Notes: generated by a model from the letters alone, not told the origin. A DNA stretch of 53,428 nt from CAYSLC01 sp964431545 (GCA_964431545.1 CAYSLC010000009.1:1-53428); one strand, 5' to 3'. Counted from the stretch's first letter, positions 15,744-24,767 are shown. Translations and numbers: made by a program.

Positions 15744-17108
15744 ATGTTCCCCACCATTCTGATCGTCGACGACGAACCCTCCATCCTCCAATCCCTCAGC
15801 GGCCTGCTGTCGGACGAGGGGTTCGAGGTCATCACCGCCTCCAACGGGTACGAAGCCCTGAAGACCATCGACCGTGAATCCCCGGATCTGGTGCTGCTGG
15901 ACATCTGGATGCCGGGCATCGACGGCATCGAGACGCTCAAACAGATCAAGCAGGAGCATCCCTTCATCCAGGTCATCATCATCACCGGCCACGGAACCAT
16001 CGAGACCGCCGTGAAGGCCACCAAGCTGGGGGCGTTCGACCTCATCGAAAAGCCGCTTTCCATCGACAAGGTCATCGTGACCATCAACAACGCCCTCAAC
16101 TTCCGCCGGCTGGAGGAGGAGAACCGCTACCTGCGGAAAAAGACCATCGAGAAGAACGCGATCAGCGGCCACAGCCCCCCCATCATCGCCCTGAAAAAGG
16201 CGATCGCCGGGGCCGCTCCCACCGACACCTGGATCCTCATCACCGGGGAGAACGGCACGGGCAAGGAGCTGGTGGCCCGGACCATCCACCAGATGAGCCT
16301 CCGGGCCGAAATGCCGCTCATCGACGTCAACTGCGCCGCCATCGCCGACGGGATGATCGACAGTGAACTCTTCGGCCGCGAGAAGGGGGCCCTGCCCGAA
16401 AGCCCCGGCCGCCGGCGGGGAAAATTCGAGCTGGCGGACAAGGGGACCCTCTTTCTGGACGAGATCGCCGACATGAGCCTGGCCACCCAGGCCAAGATCC
16501 TTCGGGTCCTGCAGGAACAGCGGTTCCAGCGGGTCGGGGGGGACCGGGTCCTCCGGGTGGACGTACGGGTCATCGCCGCCACCAACCGGGAGATGACCAC
16601 GGAGATCGAACAGGGGCGGTTCCGGGAGGACCTCTACCACAGGCTCAATGTCTTCCCGGTCCGGGTGCCGCCCCTGCGGGAACGCAAGGAGGACATTCCG
16701 TCCTTGGTGGAGACCTTCATCCGGGAGTTCGCCCGGAAGAACCGGTGCGCCCCCAAGGGGATCTCGCCGGAGGCCCTCGCCAGGCTCCAGACCCACTCCT
16801 GGCCCGGGAACGTGCGGGAGCTGAAGAACCTCATCGAGCGGCTGATGATCCTTTCCGACGGCGAGGCCATCGAGGCCTCCGATCTGCCCCACCCGTTCCA
16901 TCCCGCCGTGCATCCCGAGGCCGATCCCGTCGACGTCCGCCTCTTCGATCAGGATCGTCTCAAGGACGCCCGCAGGCTGTTCGAAAAGGAGTTCATCCAT
17001 CGGAAGCTTCTGGAAAACGGGAACAACATCGCCCGGACGGCCGAGGCCATCGGGGTCGAGCGCAGCTACCTCTACCGGAAGCTGAAGGCCGTCGGGGAGG
17101 AGGGGTGA
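15744..17108 (+). CDS. ntrX: NtrX-like AAA+ response regulator with degenerate GAFTGA loop
   Basis: 454 residues. The receiver domain has the phospho-Asp in LVLLDIWMPG (about residue 54). An AAA+ domain follows, with Walker A GENGTGKELVARTIH (about 168) and Walker B GTLFLDEIADM. The Fis-type HTH at the end is NNIARTAEAIGVERSYLYRK. The loop that normally reads GAFTGA and contacts sigma54 reads GALPES here (residues 215-220, nt 16386-16403). Sigma54 activation is therefore doubtful, although ATP-binding motifs remain. Alphaproteobacterial NtrX proteins are also known to lack a canonical GAFTGA. The ATG follows AAGGAG. It is paired with ntrY, 57 bp upstream. Confidence 0.92.
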   Translation: MFPTILIVDDEPSILQSLSGLLSDEGFEVITASNGYEALKTIDRESPDLVLLDIWMPGIDGIETLKQIKQEHPFIQVIIITGHGTIETAVKATKLGAFDLIEKPLSIDKVIVTINNALNFRRLEEENRYLRKKTIEKNAISGHSPPIIALKKAIAGAAPTDTWILITGENGTGKELVARTIHQMSLRAEMPLIDVNCAAIADGMIDSELFGREKGALPESPGRRRGKFELADKGTLFLDEIADMSLATQAKILRVLQEQRFQRVGGDRVLRVDVRVIAATNREMTTEIEQGRFREDLYHRLNVFPVRVPPLRERKEDIPSLVETFIREFARKNRCAPKGISPEALARLQTHSWPGNVRELKNLIERLMILSDGEAIEASDLPHPFHPAVHPEADPVDVRLFDQDRLKDARRLFEKEFIHRKLLENGNNIARTAEAIGVERSYLYRKLKAVGEEG

Positions 17109-17148
17109 TGGGGGGCCCGACCGGATCATCCGCCGGACCGGCGCTCCC

Positions 17149-17724
17149 ATGAGGATCATCGGGGGCCGGCTCGGGGGCCGCCGGCTCTTTTCGGTCAAGG
17201 GGACCGATACCCGCCCCACTTCAGATCCCCTCCGGGAGGCCGTCTTCAACATCCTTTCCGGGCTCGTCGAGGGTGCCGTGGTCCTCGATCTCTTCGCCGG
17301 CACGGGGGCCCTGGGCCTCGAAGCCCTGAGCCGGGGGGCCGATTCAGCCGTCTTTGTCGACCATGACCGCCGCGCGGCGGCGGTGATCCGCCGCAACCTG
17401 GAGGCCTGCGGCCTGACCGGGCGGTCCCGGGTCATCCGATGGGATGCGGCCCAAAGCCTCCGGCCGCTGGCATCCCAACCCGTCCCCTTCTCCCTGATCT
17501 TCATGGACCCTCCCTACGGCGGAGGGCTCGCGGCGCCGGCGCTGACCCACCTCCACCACGTGGGCAGGGTCGCCGACGGCGCCGTGGTGGTGGTGGAGCA
17601 CACCGCCGGGGAACCGATGGACGCCCCCCCCGTCTTTGTCGCCAAGGACCGCCGCCGGTACGGAAAAACCTTTGTTACCTTCTTCAGGTATGGTATGGAG
17701 GGGGGGCGCACAGAAAGGGGTTGA
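17149..17724 (+). CDS. rsmD: 16S rRNA (guanine(966)-N2)-methyltransferase RsmD
   Basis: 191 residues. RsmD methylates G966 of 16S rRNA during 30S assembly. It begins MRIIGGRLGGRRL and has the conserved TRPTSDPLREAVFNIL segment. The SAM-binding motif is VLDLFAGTGALGLEALSRGA (about 44-63) and the catalytic DPPY appears in LIFMDPPYGGG. The length is typical. It is followed by coaD after a few nucleotides, a pairing common across bacteria. The assignment is secure. Confidence 0.96.
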   Translation: MRIIGGRLGGRRLFSVKGTDTRPTSDPLREAVFNILSGLVEGAVVLDLFAGTGALGLEALSRGADSAVFVDHDRRAAAVIRRNLEACGLTGRSRVIRWDAAQSLRPLASQPVPFSLIFMDPPYGGGLAAPALTHLHHVGRVADGAVVVVEHTAGEPMDAPPVFVAKDRRRYGKTFVTFFRYGMEGGRTERG

Positions 17725-17732
17725 TCTCAGCT

Positions 17733-18230
17733 ATGGAGAAAGTCGCCATCTATCCGGGTTCCTTCGATCCGGTCACCTTCGGCCACCTGGACATCATCGA
17801 ACGGGGGCTGAAGATTTTCGACCGGATCATCGTCACCATCCTGAACAACCCCACCAAACGGTATCTCTTCGACGTGGAAGAGCGCATGGAGATGCTCCAG
17901 GCGAGCCTCATGGACTTTCCGGACGTGGAGGTGGCCAAGTACGACGGCCTGCTGGTGGATTATGCGGCGCTGCGGAAGGTCCAGGCCATCCTCCGGGGCA
18001 TGCGGGCGGTCTCCGACTTCGAGTACGAGTTCCAGATGGCCCTCATGAACCGGAAGATGGACCGGGAGATCCAGACCGTCTTCCTCATGACCAGCCTCCG
18101 GTGGATCTACACCAGCTCCTCCATCATCAAGGAGGCGGCCCGCTTCGGCGGCGACGTGGCGGATATGGTACCGGATCGGGTCAACCGGAAGCTGATGGAC
18201 AAGTTCGGCCACACCGCGACCCCTCCCTGA
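17733..18230 (+). CDS. coaD: Pantetheine-phosphate adenylyltransferase CoaD
   Basis: 165 residues. CoaD makes dephospho-CoA from ATP and 4'-phosphopantetheine. The nucleotidyltransferase signature is YPGSFDPVTFGHLD (residues 6-19) with the (H/T)xGH motif. RGMRAVSDFEYEFQMALMN and WIYTSSSIIKE are characteristic of the family. The ATG is 8 bp after rsmD, with AAAGGGG somewhat far upstream. Upstream in-frame extension overlaps rsmD and is not part of the protein. Only 1 bp separates its stop from the LysR gene. Confidence 0.97.
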   Translation: MEKVAIYPGSFDPVTFGHLDIIERGLKIFDRIIVTILNNPTKRYLFDVEERMEMLQASLMDFPDVEVAKYDGLLVDYAALRKVQAILRGMRAVSDFEYEFQMALMNRKMDREIQTVFLMTSLRWIYTSSSIIKEAARFGGDVADMVPDRVNRKLMDKFGHTATPP

Positions 18231-18231
18231 C

Positions 18232-19158
18232 ATGGATCTCTGGCAGCTCCACGTATTCTGCAAGGTGGTGGAGTATAAAAGCTTCTCCAGCGCCGGCCGG
18301 GCCGTCCACCTCTCCCAGCCCACGGTGAGCAGCCATATCAAGGACCTGGAGAACCACTTCCACTGCCGCCTCATCGACCGCCTCTCCAAGGAGGCGGTCC
18401 CCACCCGGGCGGGGGAGCTGCTCTACGACTACGCCGTCCGCCTGATCGCCCTCAGGGACGAGGCCGAAGCGGCCATCTCCGAGTTCCACGGCACCATCAA
18501 AGGGCGCCTCCTCATCGGCGGCAGCACCATCCCCGGCGTCTACCTCCTGCCCCCCATCATCGCCGCGTTCATGGAAGAGAACCCCGAAGTCACCCTTTCC
18601 CTGCGGATCGGGGACACGGAGGCGGTGGTGGCGGAGGTGGTCTCCGGCGCCCTGGAGGTGGCGATCGTCGGCGCGGCCAGCCCCCTGGGGCCCATCTCCC
18701 AGGAGAAGATCGCCGAGGACGAGATGTGCCTGGTGGTCCCCACCGGCCACCGTTGGGCCGCCGAGGTTCCGCCGGTCCGGATCGAGGATCTGCCGACCGA
18801 GCCCTTCATCCTGCGGGAGGACGGCTCCGGCACCCGGAAATCCTTCGAAGAGCGACTGGCCCAATCGGGCCGCGGTCTGGACGACCTCAACGTCGTGGCG
18901 GAGATGGGCAGCACCCAGGCGGTGATCCAGGGGATCCGCAACAACCTGGGGGTGTCGATCCTCTCCCGGGTAGCGGTTTCGGAGGCCGCGTCCGCCGGCG
19001 ACCTGGCGATCCTCCCCGTCCAAGGGCTCGACCTGAAACGGAGCTTCTATCTCACCCGCCACCGGCACCGGACCCCGTCGCCCCTCTGCCGGGCCTTCCT
19101 GGAATTCCTCAAAGGCAAAACTCCCACCGGAGGCCCCGCCGCCGAACCCGCCACATGA
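18232..19158 (+). CDS. LysR family transcriptional regulator, selenium-metabolism-like
   Basis: 308 residues. An N-terminal winged HTH (FSSAGRAVHLSQPTVSSHIK) is followed by a periplasmic-binding-like effector domain (about 90-295). The effector domain opens with LLIGGSTIPGVYLLP and contains LSLRIGDTEAVV. In my recollection these segments are typical of LysR regulators annotated as selenium-metabolism-associated in Desulfobacterota. No selenium gene lies in this window, so the target is unknown. The start lies 1 bp after coaD, which implies co-transcription with it rather than the divergent arrangement usual for LysR genes. LysR membership is certain; the selenium link is an inference. Confidence 0.85.
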   Translation: MDLWQLHVFCKVVEYKSFSSAGRAVHLSQPTVSSHIKDLENHFHCRLIDRLSKEAVPTRAGELLYDYAVRLIALRDEAEAAISEFHGTIKGRLLIGGSTIPGVYLLPPIIAAFMEENPEVTLSLRIGDTEAVVAEVVSGALEVAIVGAASPLGPISQEKIAEDEMCLVVPTGHRWAAEVPPVRIEDLPTEPFILREDGSGTRKSFEERLAQSGRGLDDLNVVAEMGSTQAVIQGIRNNLGVSILSRVAVSEAASAGDLAILPVQGLDLKRSFYLTRHRHRTPSPLCRAFLEFLKGKTPTGGPAAEPAT

Positions 19159-19257
19159 GCCCTCGTCTGTCCATAAACGCGCCCGGATCGTTCCCGAACG
19201 CCGTTTCCTGAAGAGGGAGTCGGTCCCGCGGTTGCTCCAAATGCGGATGGGCCGGCC

Positions 19258-20754
19258 CTATACCCGGCCGTAGATCTCGGTCCACTCCGCCAGGCGACGG
19301 GCGAAGCCCCCGGTCAGATGGTCCGGAGAGACCCGCCACCGCCAGTTGCCCCGGGCATGGGCCGGCCGGTTCATCCGGGCCTCCTCCCCCAAGCCGAGCA
19401 GGTCCTGGATGGGCAGCACAGCCAGGTTGGCCGGGGAGCGCATGGCCATGCGGACCATCTCCCCGGGCACCTCCTCCGGCGTCAGGACGCGGCCCACATA
19501 TCGGCGGAGCCGCCGCCGGTCTTCGGGGTCCGCCTCGTTCTCGTACCACCCCCTGGCGGTGTTGTTGTCGTGGGTGCCGGTGTAGACCACACAGTTGCGG
19601 ATGTGGTTGTGCGGCGCGTACGGGTTCTCGGGAAGATCCTCGCCGAAGGCGAAAAGGAGCAGCCGCATGCCGGGCAGGTCGAACCGGCGGATCACCTCCC
19701 GGACGTCCGGGGTAATGTAGCCGAGGTCCTCGGCGATGATGGGCAGGGCCGAGAACCGGCGCAGGAGGCTGTTGAGAAAATCGACGGCCGGGGCCTCCAC
19801 CCAGCGGCCGTTCATGGCGGTGGTCTCCCCGGCCGGCACCTCCCAGTAGGCCACCAGTCCCCGGAAATGGTCGACCCGGACCCAGTCGAAGAGATCGAGG
19901 TTCCGCTCCATGCGCCGGATCCACCAGTCGTACCCCCGCTCCTTCAGGGCGTCCCACCGGTAGACCGGGTGACCCCAGAGCTGGCCGGTGGCGCTGAAGT
20001 AGTCGGGGGGGACCCCGGAGACCACCGACGGGCGTCCGTCCCGGCCGAGGTCGAAAAGCTCCCGGTGGGCCCAGACGTCGGCGCTGTCGTGGTTGACATA
20101 GATGGGGATATCCCCGATCAACTGGATGCCGTTGCGGTTGCAGTCCCATCTGAGGGCCCGCCACTGCTCCTGGAACAGGAACTGGAAAAACCGCAGCCGC
20201 TCCATCCCCTCCCGATGATCCCGGTCGACCTTCTCCAACGCCTCGGGGTCCCGGTCCCGGAGTTCGTCGGGCCACCGATCCCAGGAGGCGCCCCCGTGGA
20301 CCTCCTTCAGGACGGAGAACCGGACAAAATCCTCCAGCCAGTCGCTGTTCTCCCGGCGGAACCGCTCAAAGGAAGGGGATGGGGTCCGGGATCGGAACCG
20401 CCGGTAGGCCGTTTCCAGGATCTTCGATTTGTGATCCGAGACCGGTTCGTAGTCGACCCGGTCCGGGGGAAACCCGGGCGGCTCCGGAAGGTCCTCCGGC
20501 TCCAGGTACCCGTCCTCCACCAGTCGTTCCGGGCTGACCAGCATCGGATTTCCCCCGAAGGCCGAGAAGGAATAGTACGGCGAATAATCCCCCTGGGGAT
20601 CGGTGGGATTGAGGGGAAGGATCTGCCAGAAGCTCTGCCGGGCCTCGGCGAGCAGCCTGACGAAGTTACCGCCCGCCGGGCCGAGATCCCCGATGCCGTG
20701 GGCCGAGGGCAGGGAGGTGATGTGCATCAGGACGCCGCTTGCTCGTTTTTTCAT
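19258..20754 (-). CDS. malQ: 4-alpha-glucanotransferase (amylomaltase, GH77)
   Basis: 498 residues, the usual length for bacterial type I amylomaltases. MalQ transfers maltodextrin segments between glucans in the cytoplasm. Diagnostic segments are SGVLMHITSLPSAHGIGDLG at the start, WQILPLNPTD, and the catalytic region VRVDHFRGLVAYWEVPAGE, whose Asp is the nucleophile. IIAEDLGYITP carries the acid/base Glu, and YTGTHDNNTARGW the transition-state Asp. AGGAGG lies 10-11 nt before the ATG. It diverges from glgX, another alpha-glucan enzyme, and is convergent with the LysR gene. Confidence 0.96.
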   Translation of the reverse strand: MKKRASGVLMHITSLPSAHGIGDLGPAGGNFVRLLAEARQSFWQILPLNPTDPQGDYSPYYSFSAFGGNPMLVSPERLVEDGYLEPEDLPEPPGFPPDRVDYEPVSDHKSKILETAYRRFRSRTPSPSFERFRRENSDWLEDFVRFSVLKEVHGGASWDRWPDELRDRDPEALEKVDRDHREGMERLRFFQFLFQEQWRALRWDCNRNGIQLIGDIPIYVNHDSADVWAHRELFDLGRDGRPSVVSGVPPDYFSATGQLWGHPVYRWDALKERGYDWWIRRMERNLDLFDWVRVDHFRGLVAYWEVPAGETTAMNGRWVEAPAVDFLNSLLRRFSALPIIAEDLGYITPDVREVIRRFDLPGMRLLLFAFGEDLPENPYAPHNHIRNCVVYTGTHDNNTARGWYENEADPEDRRRLRRYVGRVLTPEEVPGEMVRMAMRSPANLAVLPIQDLLGLGEEARMNRPAHARGNWRWRVSPDHLTGGFARRLAEWTEIYGRV

Positions 20755-20755
20755 G

Positions 20756-20793
20756 ATACCGTAACCCTCCTGTCACGCATTGAACAACGGTAT
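20756..20793. promoter_or_regulatory. Inverted repeat in malQ-glgX divergent region
   Basis: ATACCGT (20756-20762) and ACGGTAT (20787-20793) form a perfect 7-bp inverted repeat with 24 bp between arms. It overlaps the malQ translation start, between two divergent glucan genes, so a shared operator is conceivable. I found no good promoter hexamers in this 198-bp gap. Confidence 0.3.
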
Positions 20794-20952
20794 AAGGTTT
20801 TCTCCCATCCGGATTTATGGTATCGATAAGCTTGAATCCGGAGATTGTCAATCGGAGCCCCCCGGGACCGATATGGGATCGACACAGAGGATCGACACCG
20901 GCCGGAGTGGCGACGGGGCCCCGCCTCCGGCCCCGGAATAAAAAGGCGCGCC

Positions 20953-23055
20953 ATGGAAATACGGCCCGGCAGCCCCCATCCGCTGGGGGCGATCCACGAC
21001 GGCATGGGGACCAATTTCTCCGTCCACTCCTCCGCGGCGGACCGGGTCCGGCTGTGCCTCTTCGACGACCGGGGAAAAGAGACCCGCGTCGACCTTCCGG
21101 GACGCTCCGGGGATGTGTGGCACGGGTACCTGGCCGACGCGGGACCCGGTCTGCGGTACGGCTATCGGATCCACGGCCCGTGGGACCCCGGCCGGGGGTT
21201 CCGGTGCCTTCCCGGAAAACTGCTCCTCGATCCCTACGCCCGGGCGGTGGAGGGGATGCCCCGCTGGACGCCGGCCATGTTCGACGGGACCGGGGACGCG
21301 GGACCCAACACCGAGGACAGCGCGCCCCACACCGCCCGCTCGGTGGTGGTCAGCCCGTTCTTCGACTGGAAAGGGGATGTACGGCCCCGCACCCCCATGG
21401 ACCGGACCGTCATCTATGAGGTCCACGTCAAGGGGTTCACGGCCCGCCACCCGAAGATCCCGCCGGAAATCCGGGGGACCTACGCGGCCCTGGGCCATCC
21501 GGCCGCCGTGGGCCACCTGACCGATCTGGGGATCACCGCCGTGGAGCTGTTGCCGGTCCACCAGTTCATCCAGGATCCCCGCCTGGTCCGGATGGGACTG
21601 AGAAACTACTGGGGATACAACACCATCGGCTTCTTCGCCCCCCACAACGCCTATGCGGCCGCCCCCTCGCCGGAAGGGGCGGTGGCCGAGTTCAAGGAGA
21701 TGGTCCGGCGCCTCCACCGGGCCGGCCTGGAGGTGATTCTCGACGTGGTCTTCAACCACACCGCCGAGAGCGACCGCAAGGGTCCGATCCTCGCCTTCAA
21801 GGGGCTCGACAACCCGATCTACTACCGGCTGGAAGAGGCGGACCGGTCCAGGTACGTGAACCTCACCGGCACCGGCAACACCGTCGACGCCCGAAACCCC
21901 GCGGTCCTTCAACTCATCGCCGATTCCCTGCGGTACTGGATCACGGAGATGCACGTGGACGGTTTCCGTTTCGACCTGGCCCCCATCCTGGCCCGGAATG
22001 ATCCCGACTTCGATCCCCGATCGGCGTTCCTCTCCATCCTCCGTCAGGATCCTGTGATCCGGGGGGTCAAGCTGATCGCCGAGGCGTGGGACCTCGGCCC
22101 GGGCGGGTACCAGGTGGGTCGGTTCCCCCATCCCTGGTCCGAATGGAACGACCGGTTCCGGGACGGGATCCGGGATTTCTGGCGGGGGACCCCCGTCCCC
22201 TTCGGGGAGCTGGACGCCAGGTTGGCGGGCAGCCCCGATCTCTTCCGCGCCTCCCGCCGCCCGCCCCAGGCCTCGATCAATTACATCACCTGCCACGACG
22301 GGTTCACCCTTCGGGACCTGGTCTCCTATGAGCGAAAATACAATGCCGCCAACGGCGAGGAGAACCGGGACGGCCACGACGACAACCGTGCCTGGAACTG
22401 CGGGGTCGAGGGGGAGACGGACGATCCGGAGGTATCCGCTCTCCGGGACCGCCAGCGGCGCAACTTTCTCGCCACCCTCCTCCTCTCCCGGGGGGTCCCC
22501 ATGATCCTGGGGGGCGACGAACTGGGACGGACCCAGAAGGGAAACAACAACGCCTACTGCCAGGACAACGAGCTGACCTGGTTCGACTGGGAGAACGGGG
22601 ACCCGCGGATCTTCCGTTTCCTCAAACGGTTGATCGCCCTGCGCCGGGGCCACCCCGTCCTCCGGGCGGTCGGGTGGTTCCGGGAGGATGCGCCGGGCGG
22701 GCCTTCTGCCCCGGAGATCGCCTGGTTCCGGCCCGACGGCCGGCGGATCCATGCCTCCGGGGCGGCCGAAACCGGTTCGGCCCTCCAGGCGCTTCTCTCC
22801 GGCCCGGTTGCCGAAGCCGGCGATTGCAAAAGCCCCGTCCGGGGTTCTGATTTCCGCCTTCTTCTCAACGCCGGACCCAAGGCGGTCACCTTTGCCCCGA
22901 CCGATGGTACCGCCGGAACCGGCTGGCGCAGGGTGATCGACACCGCGGGCCGGGAACCGGCCGATCCGGAGCGGATCCTCCATCGCCCCGGCGCTCGCCT
23001 ATCCGTGCCCCCCCACGCGCTGATGGTTCTCCAGTCGGCGCCGAATGAGGAGTGA
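20953..23055 (+). CDS. glgX: Glycogen debranching protein GlgX (isoamylase-type, GH13)
   Basis: 700 residues. GlgX hydrolyses alpha-1,6 branches of limit dextrins during glycogen breakdown. An N-terminal carbohydrate-binding module 48-like region precedes the GH13 barrel. Visible motifs are DVVFNHTAE, DGFRFDLAPIL (nucleophile Asp), LIAEAWDLGPGGY (acid/base Glu) and ITCHDGFTLRDL (transition-state Asp). PMILGGDELGRTQKGNNNAY is a GlgX-type hallmark. The ATG at 20953 has only a weak AAGGCG site. Upstream in-frame codons from 20845 do not resemble the family. It works with MalQ on stored alpha-glucan. Confidence 0.95.
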   Translation: MEIRPGSPHPLGAIHDGMGTNFSVHSSAADRVRLCLFDDRGKETRVDLPGRSGDVWHGYLADAGPGLRYGYRIHGPWDPGRGFRCLPGKLLLDPYARAVEGMPRWTPAMFDGTGDAGPNTEDSAPHTARSVVVSPFFDWKGDVRPRTPMDRTVIYEVHVKGFTARHPKIPPEIRGTYAALGHPAAVGHLTDLGITAVELLPVHQFIQDPRLVRMGLRNYWGYNTIGFFAPHNAYAAAPSPEGAVAEFKEMVRRLHRAGLEVILDVVFNHTAESDRKGPILAFKGLDNPIYYRLEEADRSRYVNLTGTGNTVDARNPAVLQLIADSLRYWITEMHVDGFRFDLAPILARNDPDFDPRSAFLSILRQDPVIRGVKLIAEAWDLGPGGYQVGRFPHPWSEWNDRFRDGIRDFWRGTPVPFGELDARLAGSPDLFRASRRPPQASINYITCHDGFTLRDLVSYERKYNAANGEENRDGHDDNRAWNCGVEGETDDPEVSALRDRQRRNFLATLLLSRGVPMILGGDELGRTQKGNNNAYCQDNELTWFDWENGDPRIFRFLKRLIALRRGHPVLRAVGWFREDAPGGPSAPEIAWFRPDGRRIHASGAAETGSALQALLSGPVAEAGDCKSPVRGSDFRLLLNAGPKAVTFAPTDGTAGTGWRRVIDTAGREPADPERILHRPGARLSVPPHALMVLQSAPNEE

Positions 23056-23089
23056 CGATCGGAAGGGGCGTCGGTTTCCCGGCTGGGAT

Positions 23090-24016
23090 TCAGACCCGGC
23101 CGGTATCCCGGGTGGCCCGGTCGAGGAGATAGACCAGACCGAAGCCGATCAGGGCCAGGGCCACGGCGGCCAGGAGATGGGGATCCCGGCCGGTGGCCGC
23201 CAGGTAGTCCACGGGCCAAAGATTCCGGGTGACCACGGCGTGGCCCGCGCCCTCCGCGTCGGCGACGGTCTCCACCATCCACTTCCAGGGCCAGACCTTG
23301 TTCAAGGACCCCAGCATCAGCCCGGTGAGGGCGGCGATGGTGATGTCGTGGTACCGGCGAAGGAGCCAGTTGAGCAGGTGGGAGAAGGAGAGCAGCCCAA
23401 CGGCGGCGCCCAGGGAAAAGGCGATCATCACCGTGATCCGGAAATCCCGCAGGGCACCGAGCACATACTCGTACTTGGACAGGAGCACCAGGATGAAGCT
23501 GCCGGAGATTCCGGGCAGGATCATGGCGCAGATGGCGATCATACCGGAGAAGAAGACGAAGCTCAAGGTATCCGGGGTGACGGCCGGTGTGGCCACGGTG
23601 ATCCAGTACCCCGTCGCCCCCCCCAGGAGGAACCCGGCGATCACCGGAACCGGCCACCCTTCGATCTTCCGGCCCACCACCAGGGCGGAGGCGATGATCA
23701 GCCCGAAGAAGAAGGCCCAGAGGAGTTCGGGATAGACGGCCAGCCAGTGGAGGATGATCCGGGAAAGCAGCATCAGGGAAGTGACGATGCCCGCCAGGAG
23801 CACGGCCAGGAACCGGCCGTTGACGTGGGACCAGAAGGGGCGTATCCGGAACCTCGCCAGGAGCTTCAGGGCCCCGGCGTCAAAGGAACGGATGGAGCGG
23901 ACAAGCTCCTCGTAGATACCGGAAATGAAGGCGATGGTTCCGCCGGACACGCCGGGCACGGCGTCGGCGGCCCCCATGGCGATCCCCTTGAAGTAGAGGG
24001 CGATTCCCGCTTTCAA
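23090..24016 (-). CDS. DUF368 polytopic membrane protein
   Basis: About 308 residues with roughly eight to nine membrane segments. The defining DUF368 motif KGIAMGAADAVPGVSGGTIA is near the N-terminus, and a second GISGSFILVLL motif lies in the middle. These internal-repeat-like motifs suggest a transporter fold. Some DUF368 proteins have been tied to undecaprenyl phosphate recycling (PopT), which would be a lipid-carrier flippase role. The start is TTG 24016, overlapping the pcm stop as TTGA, 6 nt after AAGGAGG; GTG 24019 is the alternative. It is co-transcribed with pcm. Confidence 0.88.
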   Translation of the reverse strand: MKAGIALYFKGIAMGAADAVPGVSGGTIAFISGIYEELVRSIRSFDAGALKLLARFRIRPFWSHVNGRFLAVLLAGIVTSLMLLSRIILHWLAVYPELLWAFFFGLIIASALVVGRKIEGWPVPVIAGFLLGGATGYWITVATPAVTPDTLSFVFFSGMIAICAMILPGISGSFILVLLSKYEYVLGALRDFRITVMIAFSLGAAVGLLSFSHLLNWLLRRYHDITIAALTGLMLGSLNKVWPWKWMVETVADAEGAGHAVVTRNLWPVDYLAATGRDPHLLAAVALALIGFGLVYLLDRATRDTGRV

Positions 24017-24678
24017 CACTCCTCCTTCCAGCCGTCCTCGCCGATGAGCCGGACGAAACGGCATCCCCCCAGACTGGTCTGGCGGATCCCCTGTTGGTCC
24101 TTGTAGAGCTTCACCAGATCCTGGGAATATCGATCCCCCACCGGGATCACCATCCGCCCGCCGTCGGCCAGCTGGCCCACCAGATGGACCGGGATCCGGG
24201 GGGCTCCGGCGGTGACCATGATGGCGTCGAAGGGGCTCTCCTCCTTCCACCCGGAGGTGCCGTCGGAGTATCGGGTGACGATGTTGTGGTACCGGAGCCG
24301 GTCGAAGAGCCTCCTGGCCCGGATGTAGAGGGCGTGGATCCTCTCGATGGTATAGACCCGGTAGGCGATCTCGCCCAGAACGGCGGCCTGGTATCCCGAA
24401 CCGGTGCCGATCTCCAACACCCGGTCCTCCCCGGTAATCTGGAGAGCCTGGGTCATCTCGGCCACGATATAGGGCTGGGAGATGGTCTGCTGTTCGCCGA
24501 TGGGCAGGGGGAAATCTCCATAGGCCTGTTCCATCAGCGCCTCGCTGACGAACCGGTGGCGGGGAACGGCCCGCATGGCGTCCAGGACCTTCGGGTCGGT
24601 GATGCCGCGCGCCTCGATCTGCTTTTTGACCATCTCCTCGCGCTGGCGTTCAAATTTCAGAGGTTCTCTTTCCATCAT
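24013..24678 (-). CDS. pcm: Protein-L-isoaspartate O-methyltransferase
   Basis: 221 residues. The enzyme methylates isoaspartyl residues in aged proteins using SAM, starting their repair. Signature segments are RHRFVSEALMEQAYGDFPLP, GEQQTISQPYIVAEM and the SAM motif VLEIGTGSGYQAAVL, all in the family order. The length is normal. It is transcribed from a good divergent promoter shared with the K+ channel region and is coupled to the DUF368 gene by a start/stop overlap. Confidence 0.96.
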   Translation of the reverse strand: MMEREPLKFERQREEMVKKQIEARGITDPKVLDAMRAVPRHRFVSEALMEQAYGDFPLPIGEQQTISQPYIVAEMTQALQITGEDRVLEIGTGSGYQAAVLGEIAYRVYTIERIHALYIRARRLFDRLRYHNIVTRYSDGTSGWKEESPFDAIMVTAGAPRIPVHLVGQLADGGRMVIPVGDRYSQDLVKLYKDQQGIRQTSLGGCRFVRLIGEDGWKEEC

Positions 24679-24727
24679 CCGTTCGATCTATCAGTGGAAG
24701 GGGCGTCCGTCAATAAACCATCCGCGC

Positions 24728-24756
24728 ATTAAACTAAAATTGACTTGATCTTTCAA
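24728..24756 (-). promoter_or_regulatory. Sigma70-type promoter for pcm
   Basis: On the minus strand TTGAAA (24756-24751) and TTTAAT (24733-24728) are 17 bp apart, each five of six to consensus. It lies about 50 bp before the pcm ATG. Confidence 0.6.
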
Positions 24757-24767
24757 CAGAATATTCC
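24740..24767 (+). promoter_or_regulatory. Possible promoter for the K+ channel gene
   Basis: TTGACT (24740-24745) and TATTCC (24762-24767) are 16 bp apart, upstream of the ATG at 24828. It overlaps the opposing pcm promoter, so the two could exclude each other. The -10 is weak. Confidence 0.35.
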
